DNA from: Runella salmonicolor | GTDB taxonomy: Bacteria; Bacteroidota; Bacteroidia; Cytophagales; Spirosomataceae | Direction of reading: 5' to 3' | Assembly (NCBI RefSeq): GCF_024158025.1 | Contig: NZ_JAMZEL010000006.1 | Span: 186,001-250,000, forward strand | DNA length: 64,000 nt | In this document: piece after piece, positions 35,018-43,772 of the stretch | How the letters are laid out: each line of letters begins with the position of its first letter | Position numbering within the stretch: position 1 is the first letter of the stretch | Position numbers and translations under genes: made by a program | The notes under the pieces: generated by a model | Seen by the model: the letters and a program-made list of their open reading frames with translations, nothing else | Databases searched by the model: none | What the model was told of the DNA's origin: nothing

Positions 35018-35590
35018 TCAAACTTGCGGTTTCTTGGCCGTATGAAACTCGGTAGGGTATTTGGTTTTCAGTTTTCCGGGAGTGATTTTGTATCTCTTTT
35101 TAAACACCATGATGAATTTAATGGGTTCAGAGTACCCCAGCAACTCCGAAACTTCTTTGACCGAATACTCTTCATTTTCGATTAGTACCTTTGCCTGCTT
35201 TAGTTTTTGAGTCTTAAAGTATTGGTAATAAGGCTCTTGGTAAATTTTCTTGAAAATTGTCTTAAACTTAGAAGGGCTAAGCCCTAGTCTTTCAGAGGCT
35301 TCCTGGACCGAGGGGATTTTGTTGGTAATATGACTCGTGACCTCCTTATGCAGACTTGACAATTGTTCAATGATACTCAAATTTACCTTTTTAACAGGCG
35401 TAGGAAGGGATTTCGGAGAAGATGAAAAAATATTGTCGGCGTCTTTTTTGTCTTGGAAACAGCTAAACGAAATTTCCTTTTGTAAAAGAAGATGAAAGAC
35501 GGTTTCGGCATCTTTTTTTAAAATTCTAATCTCTAACGTTGGAATCTCTCCATCGTTATTTGTTAATTCTTCAGAGGGTAAAGTGCTCAT
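35018..35590 (-). CDS. Small AraC/XylS-type transcriptional regulator
   Basis: 190 residues. The C-terminal half (about 90-180) is an AraC double helix-turn-helix: VQEASERLGLSPSKFKTIFKKIYQEPYYQYFKTQ, then VKEVSELLGYSEPIKFIMVFKKRYKITPGKLK. The N-terminal 85 residues are short and charged, without a sugar-binding cupin or a receiver domain. DNA binding is clear; ligand and targets are unknown. Targets could be neighbouring genes, since 575 bases of gene-free DNA lie upstream. Confidence 0.85.
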   Translation of the reverse strand: MSTLPSEELTNNDGEIPTLEIRILKKDAETVFHLLLQKEISFSCFQDKKDADNIFSSSPKSLPTPVKKVNLSIIEQLSSLHKEVTSHITNKIPSVQEASERLGLSPSKFKTIFKKIYQEPYYQYFKTQKLKQAKVLIENEEYSVKEVSELLGYSEPIKFIMVFKKRYKITPGKLKTKYPTEFHTAKKPQV

Positions 35591-36165
35591 TCTAATTAGC
35601 GGCAGTTAGAGGTTAAATGAAAAATTACCATTTTCTTCATCATCGTTGAGTAGTAATTTTTTTTCATTCTGACTCGCTTGCGAATACTGTTTTAGGGTTG
35701 TTTTGTATTATACGAGGTATTTTAATGCTCTATTCAGTAAAAAGTTAGATATTTTTTATTGATTCAATCATCTGAATACATACAAAAACATTTAAAATAA
35801 TCGGGTTATTAATCTTTTGGAATATCTAATGGGATATGATTATCTGTATTGCTGCGACAAATACCGTGAGTAAAAGATTGTTTTACTTATTTTTATGATG
35901 AAAATTTAGAACACGCCTAAATTTAAGCAAATTTGCTCAAATTTGTCTCAAAGGTATATTTTTTAATTGCTTTCAAAAAATGAATTTCCCCAAAATTGTA
36001 ATTTTGTTTAACCCAGTTAAACATTTAGGGGAGAGTTGATTTTGCAAAAGAGAGGCGTTTCTGGGTGCTATTAAATGAATCTGATGATGGGATGAGTAGC
36101 ATTAATAAGGTCTCCCAAAAAAAAGGAAGTAAATAATGATTGTGTTTGACACCCGGATGAATTGT
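35591..36165. other. AT-rich gene-free stretch with a 12-bp palindrome
   Basis: 575 bases between the AraC-type gene and the LytTR regulator gene, no ORF of useful length on either strand. At 35926-35937 AGCAAATTTGCT is a perfect palindrome flanked by further AAATTTAAG and CAAATTTG units, giving three AAATTT-centred boxes at 35919-35945. That could be an operator of the AraC-type regulator. No known small RNA or riboswitch was recognised. Confidence 0.4.
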
Positions 36166-36873
36166 TCAGCGTTTTACTAATTTTTCATCAATACGTTGCA
36201 ATACATCAGCTCTGAGGGTGCGGCTAAGCGGAAGTTTTTCGTTGCCAATGTGTACCTCATTTCCTTCGATACGGTCAATCTTGGCAATTGGGACAAGGTA
36301 TGATTTATGAATCTTGACAAATTGTTCGGTAGGTAAGTATTCCTCCAAGCCTTTCATCGTCAGGTAGGTAATGTATTTTCGTTGGGTAGTTTGAATGACG
36401 ATATAGTTTTCTAATGCCTTGACATACAGCAAATCACGTAGTTCTATACGCTCAATGTTGCCGTCGCATTTTACAAAAAAGTAGTCAATTTGGGACGACG
36501 GAGTTTTGTTTTTTTGCTCAAAGAGCGCCTTGGCTTTCAAGGCAGACTTCAAAAAACGGTCAATAGAAATCGGTTTTAGTAAATAATCTAGTACATTCAA
36601 TTCAAAGCCTTCAATGGCATAAGTTGGATAAGCCGTGGTGATAATAACCGCAGGTGGATTAGTAAGTTTTTTGAGTAATTCAAACCCGCTCATTTGGGGC
36701 ATTTCTATGTCTAAAAATAGTAAATCTACGGGATGTTGGGCCATTAGATTAATGGCTTTTAAGGGGCTTTCTGCTTGACCAACCAGCTGTAGCCAGTCTA
36801 ATTCTTCGACATATTCCCGTAGGATTTTACGGGCTATGGGTTCGTCATCCACAATGAGGCAGTTGATTTTCAT
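36166..36873 (-). CDS. LytTR-type response regulator
   Basis: 235 residues. The receiver domain (1-120) has DDEP at 10-13 and the phospho-acceptor Asp in LLFLDIEMPQMSG (about D55), Thr in ITTAYPTYAIEGF and Lys in YLLKPIS. The C-terminal LytTR DNA-binding domain (about 130-235) has FFVKCDGNIERI, DLLYVKALENYIVI and LPTEQFVKIHKSYLVP. The kinase is encoded immediately upstream (18-base gap), so this is a complete LytS/LytR-type pair. Target genes are unknown; the nearest are the divergent secreted-protein genes. Confidence 0.94.
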   Translation of the reverse strand: MKINCLIVDDEPIARKILREYVEELDWLQLVGQAESPLKAINLMAQHPVDLLFLDIEMPQMSGFELLKKLTNPPAVIITTAYPTYAIEGFELNVLDYLLKPISIDRFLKSALKAKALFEQKNKTPSSQIDYFFVKCDGNIERIELRDLLYVKALENYIVIQTTQRKYITYLTMKGLEEYLPTEQFVKIHKSYLVPIAKIDRIEGNEVHIGNEKLPLSRTLRADVLQRIDEKLVKR

Positions 36874-36891
36874 AGGGCGATTTTTCGGAAT

Positions 36892-37917
36892 TTATAACAC
36901 AATGCTTAATTCAACACTAAACATTTCGTTCTCCTCAGAAATTTTCAGTGTGTGGTGCTGAGGATAGAGCAATTCGAGACGACGCCTTACGTTCGCAATC
37001 CCGATACCTCCAGGGCCATAAATTGGGTTTGAAGGGTGCTGATTTTTGGAATTCTCACACTTAAAAATCAAGAAATTTTCGTTTCTAAAAAGCTGAATGT
37101 CAATATAGTTGGGTTTATTTTCGTGGTTGCTGACGTACTTAAAGGCATTTTCTACAAAAGGTGAAAAAAGCAGAGGAGCTACTGTGATGCCAGAGATATT
37201 TTCATTGGGAGTAAAATGTACGTTTAGATTGTCATTTTTTCGTAATCTTTGCAGAATGACGTAATTTTTTAAGTAGTCTATTTCTTTTTCAATGGACACT
37301 TTTTCTACGTTACATTCATACAATTGATAGCGCAATAAATCTGAAAATTGCAGGACGAGTTGTCGCGCTTCGGGGTTTGTTTTGTGGATAGAACCGTAAA
37401 TCAGGTTGAGCGTATTGAAGACAATGTGCGGATTTATCTGCGATTTTAGGTACTGCAATTCAGTGGCTAATTGTTCATTTTTGATTTTTTGGACTATTTC
37501 TCGCTGATAAAACCATTCTCGACTCAGCCATATTGCCATGCTGAAAATGGCGTAAAAAACGGCAATGGATACGTTATAAAACGCATTGGTGAGCAGCGAC
37601 CGTCGCTCTATGTCCCCCAAAACGTATCCGTACAGGTACATATCGTGAAGATTTTTGAGTACTACATATCCCAAAACGACTATTGAAAGGGTTAGAAAAT
37701 ACAATCCGTATCGTTTGTTGTTAAAAAAACGAGGAATCAATACCCATAAATTGCCGTAGATAACCCCCGCCAAAAGAATGTTCCGGACCAATAACTCCCC
37801 TACAAAATCACCGAAGCTCAATTTATAGATGATATAACTCCGATTGTATGCATGGAAAGAAATGGTAGCTATCCAGAAAAGAACATGGTCGAGGCGGTAT
37901 CTGAAGAATTTTTCCAT
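36892..37917 (-). CDS. LytS-type membrane histidine kinase
   Basis: 341 residues. Four predicted membrane helices in the first about 140 residues and no separate periplasmic domain, then the His_kinase domain with phospho-acceptor in LKSQINPHIVFNTLNLI (about 180-195) and a GHKL ATPase with PFVENAFKYV (N box) and GPGGIGIANVRRRL (G2 box). G1 is degenerate. Cognate regulator follows. This membrane module could respond to envelope or membrane conditions, but the signal is not known. Confidence 0.92.
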   Translation of the reverse strand: MEKFFRYRLDHVLFWIATISFHAYNRSYIIYKLSFGDFVGELLVRNILLAGVIYGNLWVLIPRFFNNKRYGLYFLTLSIVVLGYVVLKNLHDMYLYGYVLGDIERRSLLTNAFYNVSIAVFYAIFSMAIWLSREWFYQREIVQKIKNEQLATELQYLKSQINPHIVFNTLNLIYGSIHKTNPEARQLVLQFSDLLRYQLYECNVEKVSIEKEIDYLKNYVILQRLRKNDNLNVHFTPNENISGITVAPLLFSPFVENAFKYVSNHENKPNYIDIQLFRNENFLIFKCENSKNQHPSNPIYGPGGIGIANVRRRLELLYPQHHTLKISEENEMFSVELSIVL

Positions 37918-38125
37918 GGTGAAAGTTAGGAAATTCGGGTATTCAGAAACAAAAAAGTTACATCAAACGATAAAAAGACGTGACATCAAGAATTTTCAAC
38001 CTGTTACCAAACTATTTTCATTGATGTATTCAGTTTTTGTTGATTTGAATTGTCAAACACAGCGGAATATTGGAAACCAATCAATTGAATGTTGTTCATG
38101 TGGTAAAGTCTTAAAAATGAGCCCA

Positions 38126-38620
38126 ATGAAGAAAGTATTTTTTTTATTTGTAACATCTTTGTCAATGTTTACTAACGGCTATTCACAAATATCGTCCACG
38201 TTTGGCTTTTTTGTGGGAAGTAGCCCGTGCGGCAACATAATCAGGCCGTTGCTCAATATGCCTTTGACGGCGGAATGTGAATTTACCAAATGGAAAATCA
38301 CGCTCCATCAGGATTCTGTAACGAGGGCCCCCACCACCTTCAATATAAGCTGTGTCTATGGAATAGGGCAACCAAACACTTCTGGTTTTGTGGGAGGTGG
38401 AACCAAAGTAGAAATAACAGGAAAATGGGCTATCATAAAAGGTTCGAAGGCCAATCCAGAAGCGGTAGTGTATCAATTAAATCCAGACCAGCCTGAAAAA
38501 TTGGTGTCGTTTGTGAAACTAGATGACAACGTAATTCACTTGTTATACAGTGACAAAAGTTTGATGATTGGCAATTCAGGTCAAAGCTATACCTTCAATA
38601 AAATCAAAAACAGACCATGA
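38126..38620 (+). CDS. Secreted protein with weak NlpE-like pattern, first of a tandem pair
   Basis: 164 residues with a signal peptide (about 1-22, MKKVFFLF...NGYSQ). The mature part has FVGSSPCGNI, EFTKWKITLHQD, GKWAIIKGSKANPEAVVYQL and LMIGNSGQSYTFNKI. The order G..PC, beta strands, G-W, then short strands and a closing Y-x-hydrophobic is reminiscent of the N-terminal domain of copper-resistance protein NlpE, but the NlpE CxxC is incomplete here. Clear paralogue of the next gene, which it overlaps by 4 bases (ATGA). Divergent from the LytS kinase. An ATG at 38117 (three codons up) is also possible. Confidence 0.8.
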   Translation: MKKVFFLFVTSLSMFTNGYSQISSTFGFFVGSSPCGNIIRPLLNMPLTAECEFTKWKITLHQDSVTRAPTTFNISCVYGIGQPNTSGFVGGGTKVEITGKWAIIKGSKANPEAVVYQLNPDQPEKLVSFVKLDDNVIHLLYSDKSLMIGNSGQSYTFNKIKNRP

Positions 38621-39117
38621 AAAAGCTGCTCTTTTTTTTCGTTTTAGGAATGGTGTCGACGAAGATAGATGCCCAAAATGTACCGTCGTCTATCACCTCA
38701 ACGCGGGTTTTTGCGACGGGAGCGGGCGTGATGGGGATTTTTGAGGGAAGGTGCCCGTGTCAGGAATTGGCAATTCTTCTAAAGGCGTCGGTATCGGTCG
38801 AATGTTTTAAGACCAAATGGTCGCTTACGTTGCTTCAAGACCCGCAAACGCGGCAACCTACTACGTATGAATTGGACGGGAGTTTTTACCGGGCAAATCA
38901 TCGTAGAGGAAGTTGGTCGATTGTAAAAGGCACAAAAAATGACCCCAACGCGGTGGTTTACCAACTGGAATCCGACAATCCCGACGAAACTGTTTATCTG
39001 ATGGAAGGTGATGAAAATGTTCTTTTTTTTCTGGATAAAAATAAAAACCTGTTGGTTGGAAATGAGCTATTTAGTTATACGCTCAACCGTGTTGAACGAA
39101 AAATAAAAACGGACTAA
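38617..39117 (+). CDS. Secreted protein with weak NlpE-like pattern, second of a tandem pair
   Basis: 166 residues, signal peptide about 1-19 (ending IDAQ). Mature part: FEGRCPCQELA with a CxC pair, FKTKWSLTLLQDPQTRQPTTYEL, GSWSIVKGTKNDPNAVVYQLE, ENVLFFLDKNKNLLVGN, FSYTLNRVE. It aligns with the preceding protein along its whole length. The two therefore arose by tandem duplication and have since diverged considerably. Translationally coupled by ATGA overlap. Function unknown; metal sensing or binding is possible given PC/CxC placement, but that is only inference. Confidence 0.82.
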   Translation: MKKLLFFFVLGMVSTKIDAQNVPSSITSTRVFATGAGVMGIFEGRCPCQELAILLKASVSVECFKTKWSLTLLQDPQTRQPTTYELDGSFYRANHRRGSWSIVKGTKNDPNAVVYQLESDNPDETVYLMEGDENVLFFLDKNKNLLVGNELFSYTLNRVERKIKTD

Positions 39118-39139
39118 TTGCATTTTAAACTTCCTTCCT

Positions 39140-39493
39140 ATGAAAACACAACGATTTGCGCTGTTTATGTGCCTGCTCAATGTAGGTTTGCTGTTTTTTC
39201 TTGCCGCTAAGCCGCGCCATGAAGTCTACGAAAAAATCACGGTTCGAGCGTTTGAACTGGTGGATAAAAAAGGCGTAGCCCGCGTCTCTATTCAATCTTA
39301 CGACGATGGAGAGGTGGTTTTTAGAATGAAGGATGCCAAAGGTACCATCCGTGTAAAAATGGGGGCAAGTGAAGATGGCTCAGGCTTGGTCCTTTTAAAC
39401 GATGCCACCGAACCGGGAATTCATGCCTTGGCCCAAAAGAAAGGCACTAGCATTACGATGACCGACAAAGACGGGAAGAAGAAAGCGCTGTAA
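39140..39493 (+). CDS. Small membrane-anchored or secreted protein of unknown function
   Basis: 117 residues. One hydrophobic N-terminal helix (ALFMCLLNVGLLFFLAA) without a clear cleavage site, then a small beta-rich domain (ITVRAFELVDKKGVARVSI, VVFRMKDAKGTIRVKMGAS) and a lysine-rich end. The repeats of D-x-K-G suggest short beta-hairpins. No family recognised. It lies 22 bases behind the paralogue pair and is probably in the same operon. Confidence 0.65.
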   Translation: MKTQRFALFMCLLNVGLLFFLAAKPRHEVYEKITVRAFELVDKKGVARVSIQSYDDGEVVFRMKDAKGTIRVKMGASEDGSGLVLLNDATEPGIHALAQKKGTSITMTDKDGKKKAL

Positions 39494-39642
39494 ATTTTAT
39501 TTTGGTCTTCATGCAACACTTTAAAAAAATCCTACTCTTTGCTGTAACTAATTTTAAAAAGGAGAGTATCCACCATAAAGCCATCTCTCAGAACCACTAA
39601 ATACAGCCATACCAACCCATTCACAGCCAACTACTCTAAACA

Positions 39643-42042
39643 ATGAAACAGCTATTCTTACTAGCCCTTTGCATGGGGCTGATGGGGACTTCTTTTGCCC
39701 AAAAATCAAAAATTACGGGTTTTGTCTTGGATTCTACCGCCCGAAAACCCGTCGAATTTGCCACCGTTGCCCTGATGAAAGACACCAAAGTTGTGGAAGG
39801 TACAACGTCTGATGTAACAGGGAAATTTACGTTTTCAAAAGTACCAGCAGGGGTCTATCAACTGAAGATTACGTTTGTGGGGTACAAGGACAAAACCCTA
39901 CTGAATGTGGCCGTTACCACCGACAATGACTTGGATTTAGGCGTTGTGCCGTTTGCGCTGACAGCCCAACAACTCAACGAAGTCAAGGTAGTGGAACAGA
40001 AAGCGTTGTTTGAAGACCGACCCGACCGTTTGGTGTATAATGCCGAAAAAGACATCACCATTAAAGGCGGAAATGCGGGCGATGTTTTACGGAAAATCCC
40101 GTCCATCGCGGTAGATTTGGATGGGAATGTGGAGCTGCGCGGAAGTTCCAATATCAAGGTCTTGATTAACAACAAACCTTCCAACCTGATGGCCAAAAGC
40201 ATAGCCGATGTGCTTAAACTTATCCCTGCCGACGACATCAAACAAATCGAAGTAATCACCTCGCCCTCTGCCAAATATGACGCCGAAGGAACGGCGGGGA
40301 TTATTAATATTATTACCAAACGGAACAATCTACAAGGCATCAACGGAAAGGCGAATACTTCCATTGGCCGTTGGAATGATAACTACAACGGCTCGCTCAA
40401 TTATCGCAAAAAGAGCTTTGGGCTTTCGGCGCGGGGCGGTTTTAACAAGTGGCGAAATAAAGGAGAAAATAATCTGACGCGCCTGTCGACCGTGGAAAAT
40501 TACCAAACAAAACTGATTCAGAACACTTATTTCAGGGGTGGTGGGGAAAATCTGAACGGAAATATTTCGGCCGAGTGGGACATTGATACGCTGAATCGCT
40601 TGAGTGCTGGGCTGAATTTTTACGACGGAAAAAATGGCATGAACTTCGATTACATCAACAATTTTACGAGCGGCAGCGAAAAGACGCTCTTTACCCGAAA
40701 GTTGTATCGCATCTACGACTGGGACGGCGGCACGCTGAATGTAGATTATAACAAGACGTTCAAAAAACCGAAAAAAGAGTTTAACGTGTTGACGATGTTT
40801 TCCAAAGAAGCCGAAGATAGTTATTATAACCTCGACCAATTGAATGCCGAAAACGTTGTTTATTACCGCGAAAAAAGCCCCAACGCTAGTCGAAACTACG
40901 AAGGAACGGTGCAGGTTGATTTCACCAATCCTCTCGACAGCGTCAGTACGTTGGAGCTGGGCGCGAAGACCATTTTGCGTAACGTAAAGAGTGATTACCG
41001 GGTAGCTGCCGCGTTTGATGGTTCTACAAATTTTGTGGATGTCCCCGCCCTTGCCAATGTCTTTGATTACAATCAGCAGGTTGCTTCGAGTTATATTTCG
41101 TACTCACGTACTTCCAAAAATAAATGGGGAATCAACGCGGGGGCAAGATATGAGCATACGTTTATTCAGGCGGAATTTTTGGCGGGAAAAGTACCTTTTT
41201 CTAACAATTATGGCAACATCATTCCCAACATCAGTCTGTCAAGAAACTTGCCCAAAAATCAAAAATTGAAGCTGAGCTATTCGCAGCGAATCCAGCGACC
41301 TATGTTGTGGTTTTTGAATCCATACGTCAATGCCAGCGAGCCAAAATCTACCTATTCGGGGAATCCCTACCTTAAACCAGAGCTGACCCACAGCGCCGAG
41401 GCAAGTTACAACGTATACATCAAAGAGTCGTCGATAAATACGACGTTTTTCATGCGGCAAACCAACAATGCTATCGAGCGAATTCGGACGGTTAATAACG
41501 AAGGCGTCAGCCATTTGAGCTTCCAAAATATTTCCCAAAATATCTCTTACGGCCTTACACTGAGCGCAACGACCAAAATCAAGAAGAAATTTTCGAGCAA
41601 CGGCTCCATTAATTTGTACTACAACATCCTCAACAGCCCTGCTTTGCAAGCCCAAAATGCCAATTGGATGTACCGAATCAACATGAATTCAACCTACGAT
41701 TTCGGGAAAGGATTCAAGGGACAATTTTTTGGTTTTTTCAACTCTCCGAGGGTGATGTTGCAGGGAAAAATGAGTGGCTATGCCTATTACAACATCGCTT
41801 TACAGAAAGAAGTACTGAAGAAAAAAGGCTCAATCAGTGCCGGATTGGATAACTTCTTTGCTCCTTTTATTGAACAAAAAATGTCGTTCTCTTCCCCCAC
41901 CTTTGTGCAGGAAGGCAGCAGCAAATACTTTAACCGCGGTTGGCGGGTTAGTTTTTCGTATGAATTCGGTAAAATGACCAACGCGCCCCAACGCCAGAAA
42001 AAGAGCATCAATAACGATGACAAAAAGGGGGGAGAGAATTAA
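39643..42042 (+). CDS. TonB-dependent receptor-like outer-membrane protein (OMP_b-brl_3 type)
   Basis: 799 residues. Signal peptide about 1-19 (ending SFAQ), carboxypeptidase-regulatory-like beta domain (about 22-105; ITGFVLDSTARKPVEFATVAL), plug domain with GNAGDVLRKIPSIAVDLDGNVELRG and VEVITSPSAKYDAEGTAGIINIITK-like segments, then a beta-barrel to the end. Lacks a SusD partner nearby. Such receptors import or sense compounds in an energy-coupled manner, or act in outer-membrane assembly; substrate unknown. Located 150 bases after the small anchored protein with the upstream region partly AT-rich, so may be a separate unit. Confidence 0.88.
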   Translation: MKQLFLLALCMGLMGTSFAQKSKITGFVLDSTARKPVEFATVALMKDTKVVEGTTSDVTGKFTFSKVPAGVYQLKITFVGYKDKTLLNVAVTTDNDLDLGVVPFALTAQQLNEVKVVEQKALFEDRPDRLVYNAEKDITIKGGNAGDVLRKIPSIAVDLDGNVELRGSSNIKVLINNKPSNLMAKSIADVLKLIPADDIKQIEVITSPSAKYDAEGTAGIINIITKRNNLQGINGKANTSIGRWNDNYNGSLNYRKKSFGLSARGGFNKWRNKGENNLTRLSTVENYQTKLIQNTYFRGGGENLNGNISAEWDIDTLNRLSAGLNFYDGKNGMNFDYINNFTSGSEKTLFTRKLYRIYDWDGGTLNVDYNKTFKKPKKEFNVLTMFSKEAEDSYYNLDQLNAENVVYYREKSPNASRNYEGTVQVDFTNPLDSVSTLELGAKTILRNVKSDYRVAAAFDGSTNFVDVPALANVFDYNQQVASSYISYSRTSKNKWGINAGARYEHTFIQAEFLAGKVPFSNNYGNIIPNISLSRNLPKNQKLKLSYSQRIQRPMLWFLNPYVNASEPKSTYSGNPYLKPELTHSAEASYNVYIKESSINTTFFMRQTNNAIERIRTVNNEGVSHLSFQNISQNISYGLTLSATTKIKKKFSSNGSINLYYNILNSPALQAQNANWMYRINMNSTYDFGKGFKGQFFGFFNSPRVMLQGKMSGYAYYNIALQKEVLKKKGSISAGLDNFFAPFIEQKMSFSSPTFVQEGSSKYFNRGWRVSFSYEFGKMTNAPQRQKKSINNDDKKGGEN

Positions 42043-42088
42043 ACTTCACGGCGACAGGCATGAGCCAACCTACCCAATGCGCTTAATT

Positions 42089-42124
42089 ATGAATGAAGAG
42101 CCCAAATAGAGGCTCTTCATTCAT
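42089..42124. terminator. Hairpin after the TonB-dependent receptor gene
   Basis: ATGAATGAAGAGCC / GGCTCTTCATTCAT perfect 14-bp stem, 8-base loop, 46 bases past the stop. No strong T run, so a terminator or mRNA-stabilising hairpin. Confidence 0.6.
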
Positions 42125-42283
42125 GTCTCAGTAAGTCATTTACAGGGCAGGGGGTACCTAGTGGTAAATTAGTGCCTCAAAATTCGGAAATACACAGACT
42201 TATTTTCAATAGGCACAGAAAGTAAGTCATTTTATACTTCAATTTAAAAATTCTTCGTTGTAAACAAACAACTCTTTCTCTCC

Positions 42284-42856
42284 ATGAAATCCATCCTTTA
42301 CCTTTGTTTTGTTGGTCTACTTGTGAGTATAAAACCACAAGGGGTTTTTGCCCAACAAACAATTTTCAGCCCTTCACAAAACAAGAGTACTGCGAAAACT
42401 TGGCAAATTGGTCTCAAGGAAGGATATAGCCGAGGGAATATATTAAAAAGGCGTAATGGGCTTCAATTCCACACAGGGTACTCTATAGCTAATAACTTAA
42501 TTATTGGATTAGGAGCAGCATGGTCTAAAGAGTGGATGGGATTTGGGCCTCATTATTATTTCAACGAAATTACTTTTGGCCCTTTTGCTCGGTATCAGTT
42601 TCTTTCTACTCGGATTTCTCCTTTTATTGAAGCATCCTATCAAGTGGGAAAACGCTTAGGCGGAGAAAACAAACCAATTGGAATCGCATTTGTGAATCCT
42701 GGTCTGACTATCCATTTATTCAGGCGTCTTCGTGCTGATGTGGGTTATAGTTTTCAATTTGGAGCTAAGAAATATTTAGTGGGAATACTTTCGATTAAAG
42801 GTCAAAATGTAGGTCAAGCTCAAATTGGGCTTAATTATCTGTTCAGTCCAAGGTAA
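42284..42856 (+). CDS. Outer-membrane beta-barrel-like protein of unknown function
   Basis: 190 residues. Signal peptide ends at about GVFAQ (20-24). The rest reads as short alternating strands with aromatic girdles, such as LQFHTGYSIANNLIIGLGAAWSKEW, FGPFARYQFLSTRISPFIEASYQVG, RADVGYSFQFGAKKYLVG and a C-terminal LNYLFSPR, fitting an 8-strand outer-membrane barrel. No specific family recognised. Codon usage looks more AT-rich than its neighbours, which may indicate separate acquisition. Confidence 0.65.
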   Translation: MKSILYLCFVGLLVSIKPQGVFAQQTIFSPSQNKSTAKTWQIGLKEGYSRGNILKRRNGLQFHTGYSIANNLIIGLGAAWSKEWMGFGPHYYFNEITFGPFARYQFLSTRISPFIEASYQVGKRLGGENKPIGIAFVNPGLTIHLFRRLRADVGYSFQFGAKKYLVGILSIKGQNVGQAQIGLNYLFSPR

Positions 42857-43030
42857 TAACTGTGTCAATCTCGCTCAACATAAATCCTATTATAAAGCTG
42901 TCTGTATCTCCCTCCAATGCATTTTGGCCAAAAACCTACCCATACTGATTTAAATAGCTGCATTTTGTGTTTTCTATCCCCGGGCAATCCTGCTTCAAAA
43001 TTCGCTAAAACTAATTACGCATAAAGTAGC

Positions 43031-43050
43031 ATGTCAAGGAGTTTTGACAT
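43031..43050. promoter_or_regulatory. Perfect 7-bp inverted repeat in the gap before the dioxygenase-like gene
   Basis: ATGTCAA-GGAGTT-TTGACAT, 72 bases upstream of the next gene. Possible operator; no binding protein is implied. Confidence 0.3.
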
Positions 43051-43121
43051 CTCACCTAATAAATTAGCTCGTCTTCGGTCATTTTTTTTGGTTTGTACCA
43101 GAAAACCAACACGATACGGCC

Positions 43122-43730
43122 ATGAAAAACCTGCTTATTTTCTCAATTTTGCTTTTTGTAGGTGTGCTTCCTTGTCAGGCCCAAAAAGTGGGCGACAGCT
43201 GTGAAGATTGCGAAATGATGTTTGAAGGAATGCCGAAAACACTATCTTGGCAAACCACCATCGCCGATGCCAAAGAAGCGGGCGAGCGCATGGAAATCAG
43301 CGGAACGATTTATCAAAAAGATGGCAAAACCCCCGCGACTGATGTGATTTTGTACGTGTATCATACCGACGTAAAAGGAGAATACACGCCCACCGCCACG
43401 CAGGTCCATGCCCGTCGGCACGGGCATCTGCGGGGCTGGATAAAAACCGACGCCCAAGGAAGGTATCAGTTCCGTACCATTCGCCCGGCGGCGTATCCGG
43501 GTCAAAAATTTGCGGCGCATGTGCATCCCATCATCAAAGAAACCGCCAAGAATGAATATTGGATTGATGAATATCAATTTGAAGGTGATCCCCTATTGAC
43601 CCAAAAAGACCGCTCAAATGCCCAGAACCGAGGTGGGTCGGGTATTATCACATTGATCAAAAATGAAAAAGGAGTTTGGATTGGCAAAAGAGACATTATT
43701 TTAGGGAAGAATATCCCGAATTATCATTAA
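43122..43730 (+). CDS. Secreted intradiol-dioxygenase-like protein
   Basis: 202 residues with a signal peptide (ending PCQAQ). The fold is that of intradiol ring-cleavage dioxygenases such as protocatechuate 3,4-dioxygenase. The four iron(III) ligands appear to be present: Tyr in YHTDVKGEY, Tyr in RPAAYPG, and both His in AAHVHPII. Also LRGWIKTDAQGRYQFRTIRP, as in the family. A secreted version suggests oxidation of an aromatic or catechol-like compound outside the cytoplasm; the substrate is not known. A CEDCEMMFEG segment is an unusual N-terminal addition with paired cysteines. Confidence 0.82.
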   Translation: MKNLLIFSILLFVGVLPCQAQKVGDSCEDCEMMFEGMPKTLSWQTTIADAKEAGERMEISGTIYQKDGKTPATDVILYVYHTDVKGEYTPTATQVHARRHGHLRGWIKTDAQGRYQFRTIRPAAYPGQKFAAHVHPIIKETAKNEYWIDEYQFEGDPLLTQKDRSNAQNRGGSGIITLIKNEKGVWIGKRDIILGKNIPNYH

Positions 43731-43772
43731 ACGTTTTGCGTTACCAAAACAGTAAACCAAAACGCTTTTTGT

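Noticed and set aside
37844..38125. N-terminal extension of the first NlpE-like gene to 37844
   Set aside because: It overlaps the LytS kinase start and lacks a signal peptide; the ATG at 38126 begins a clean one.
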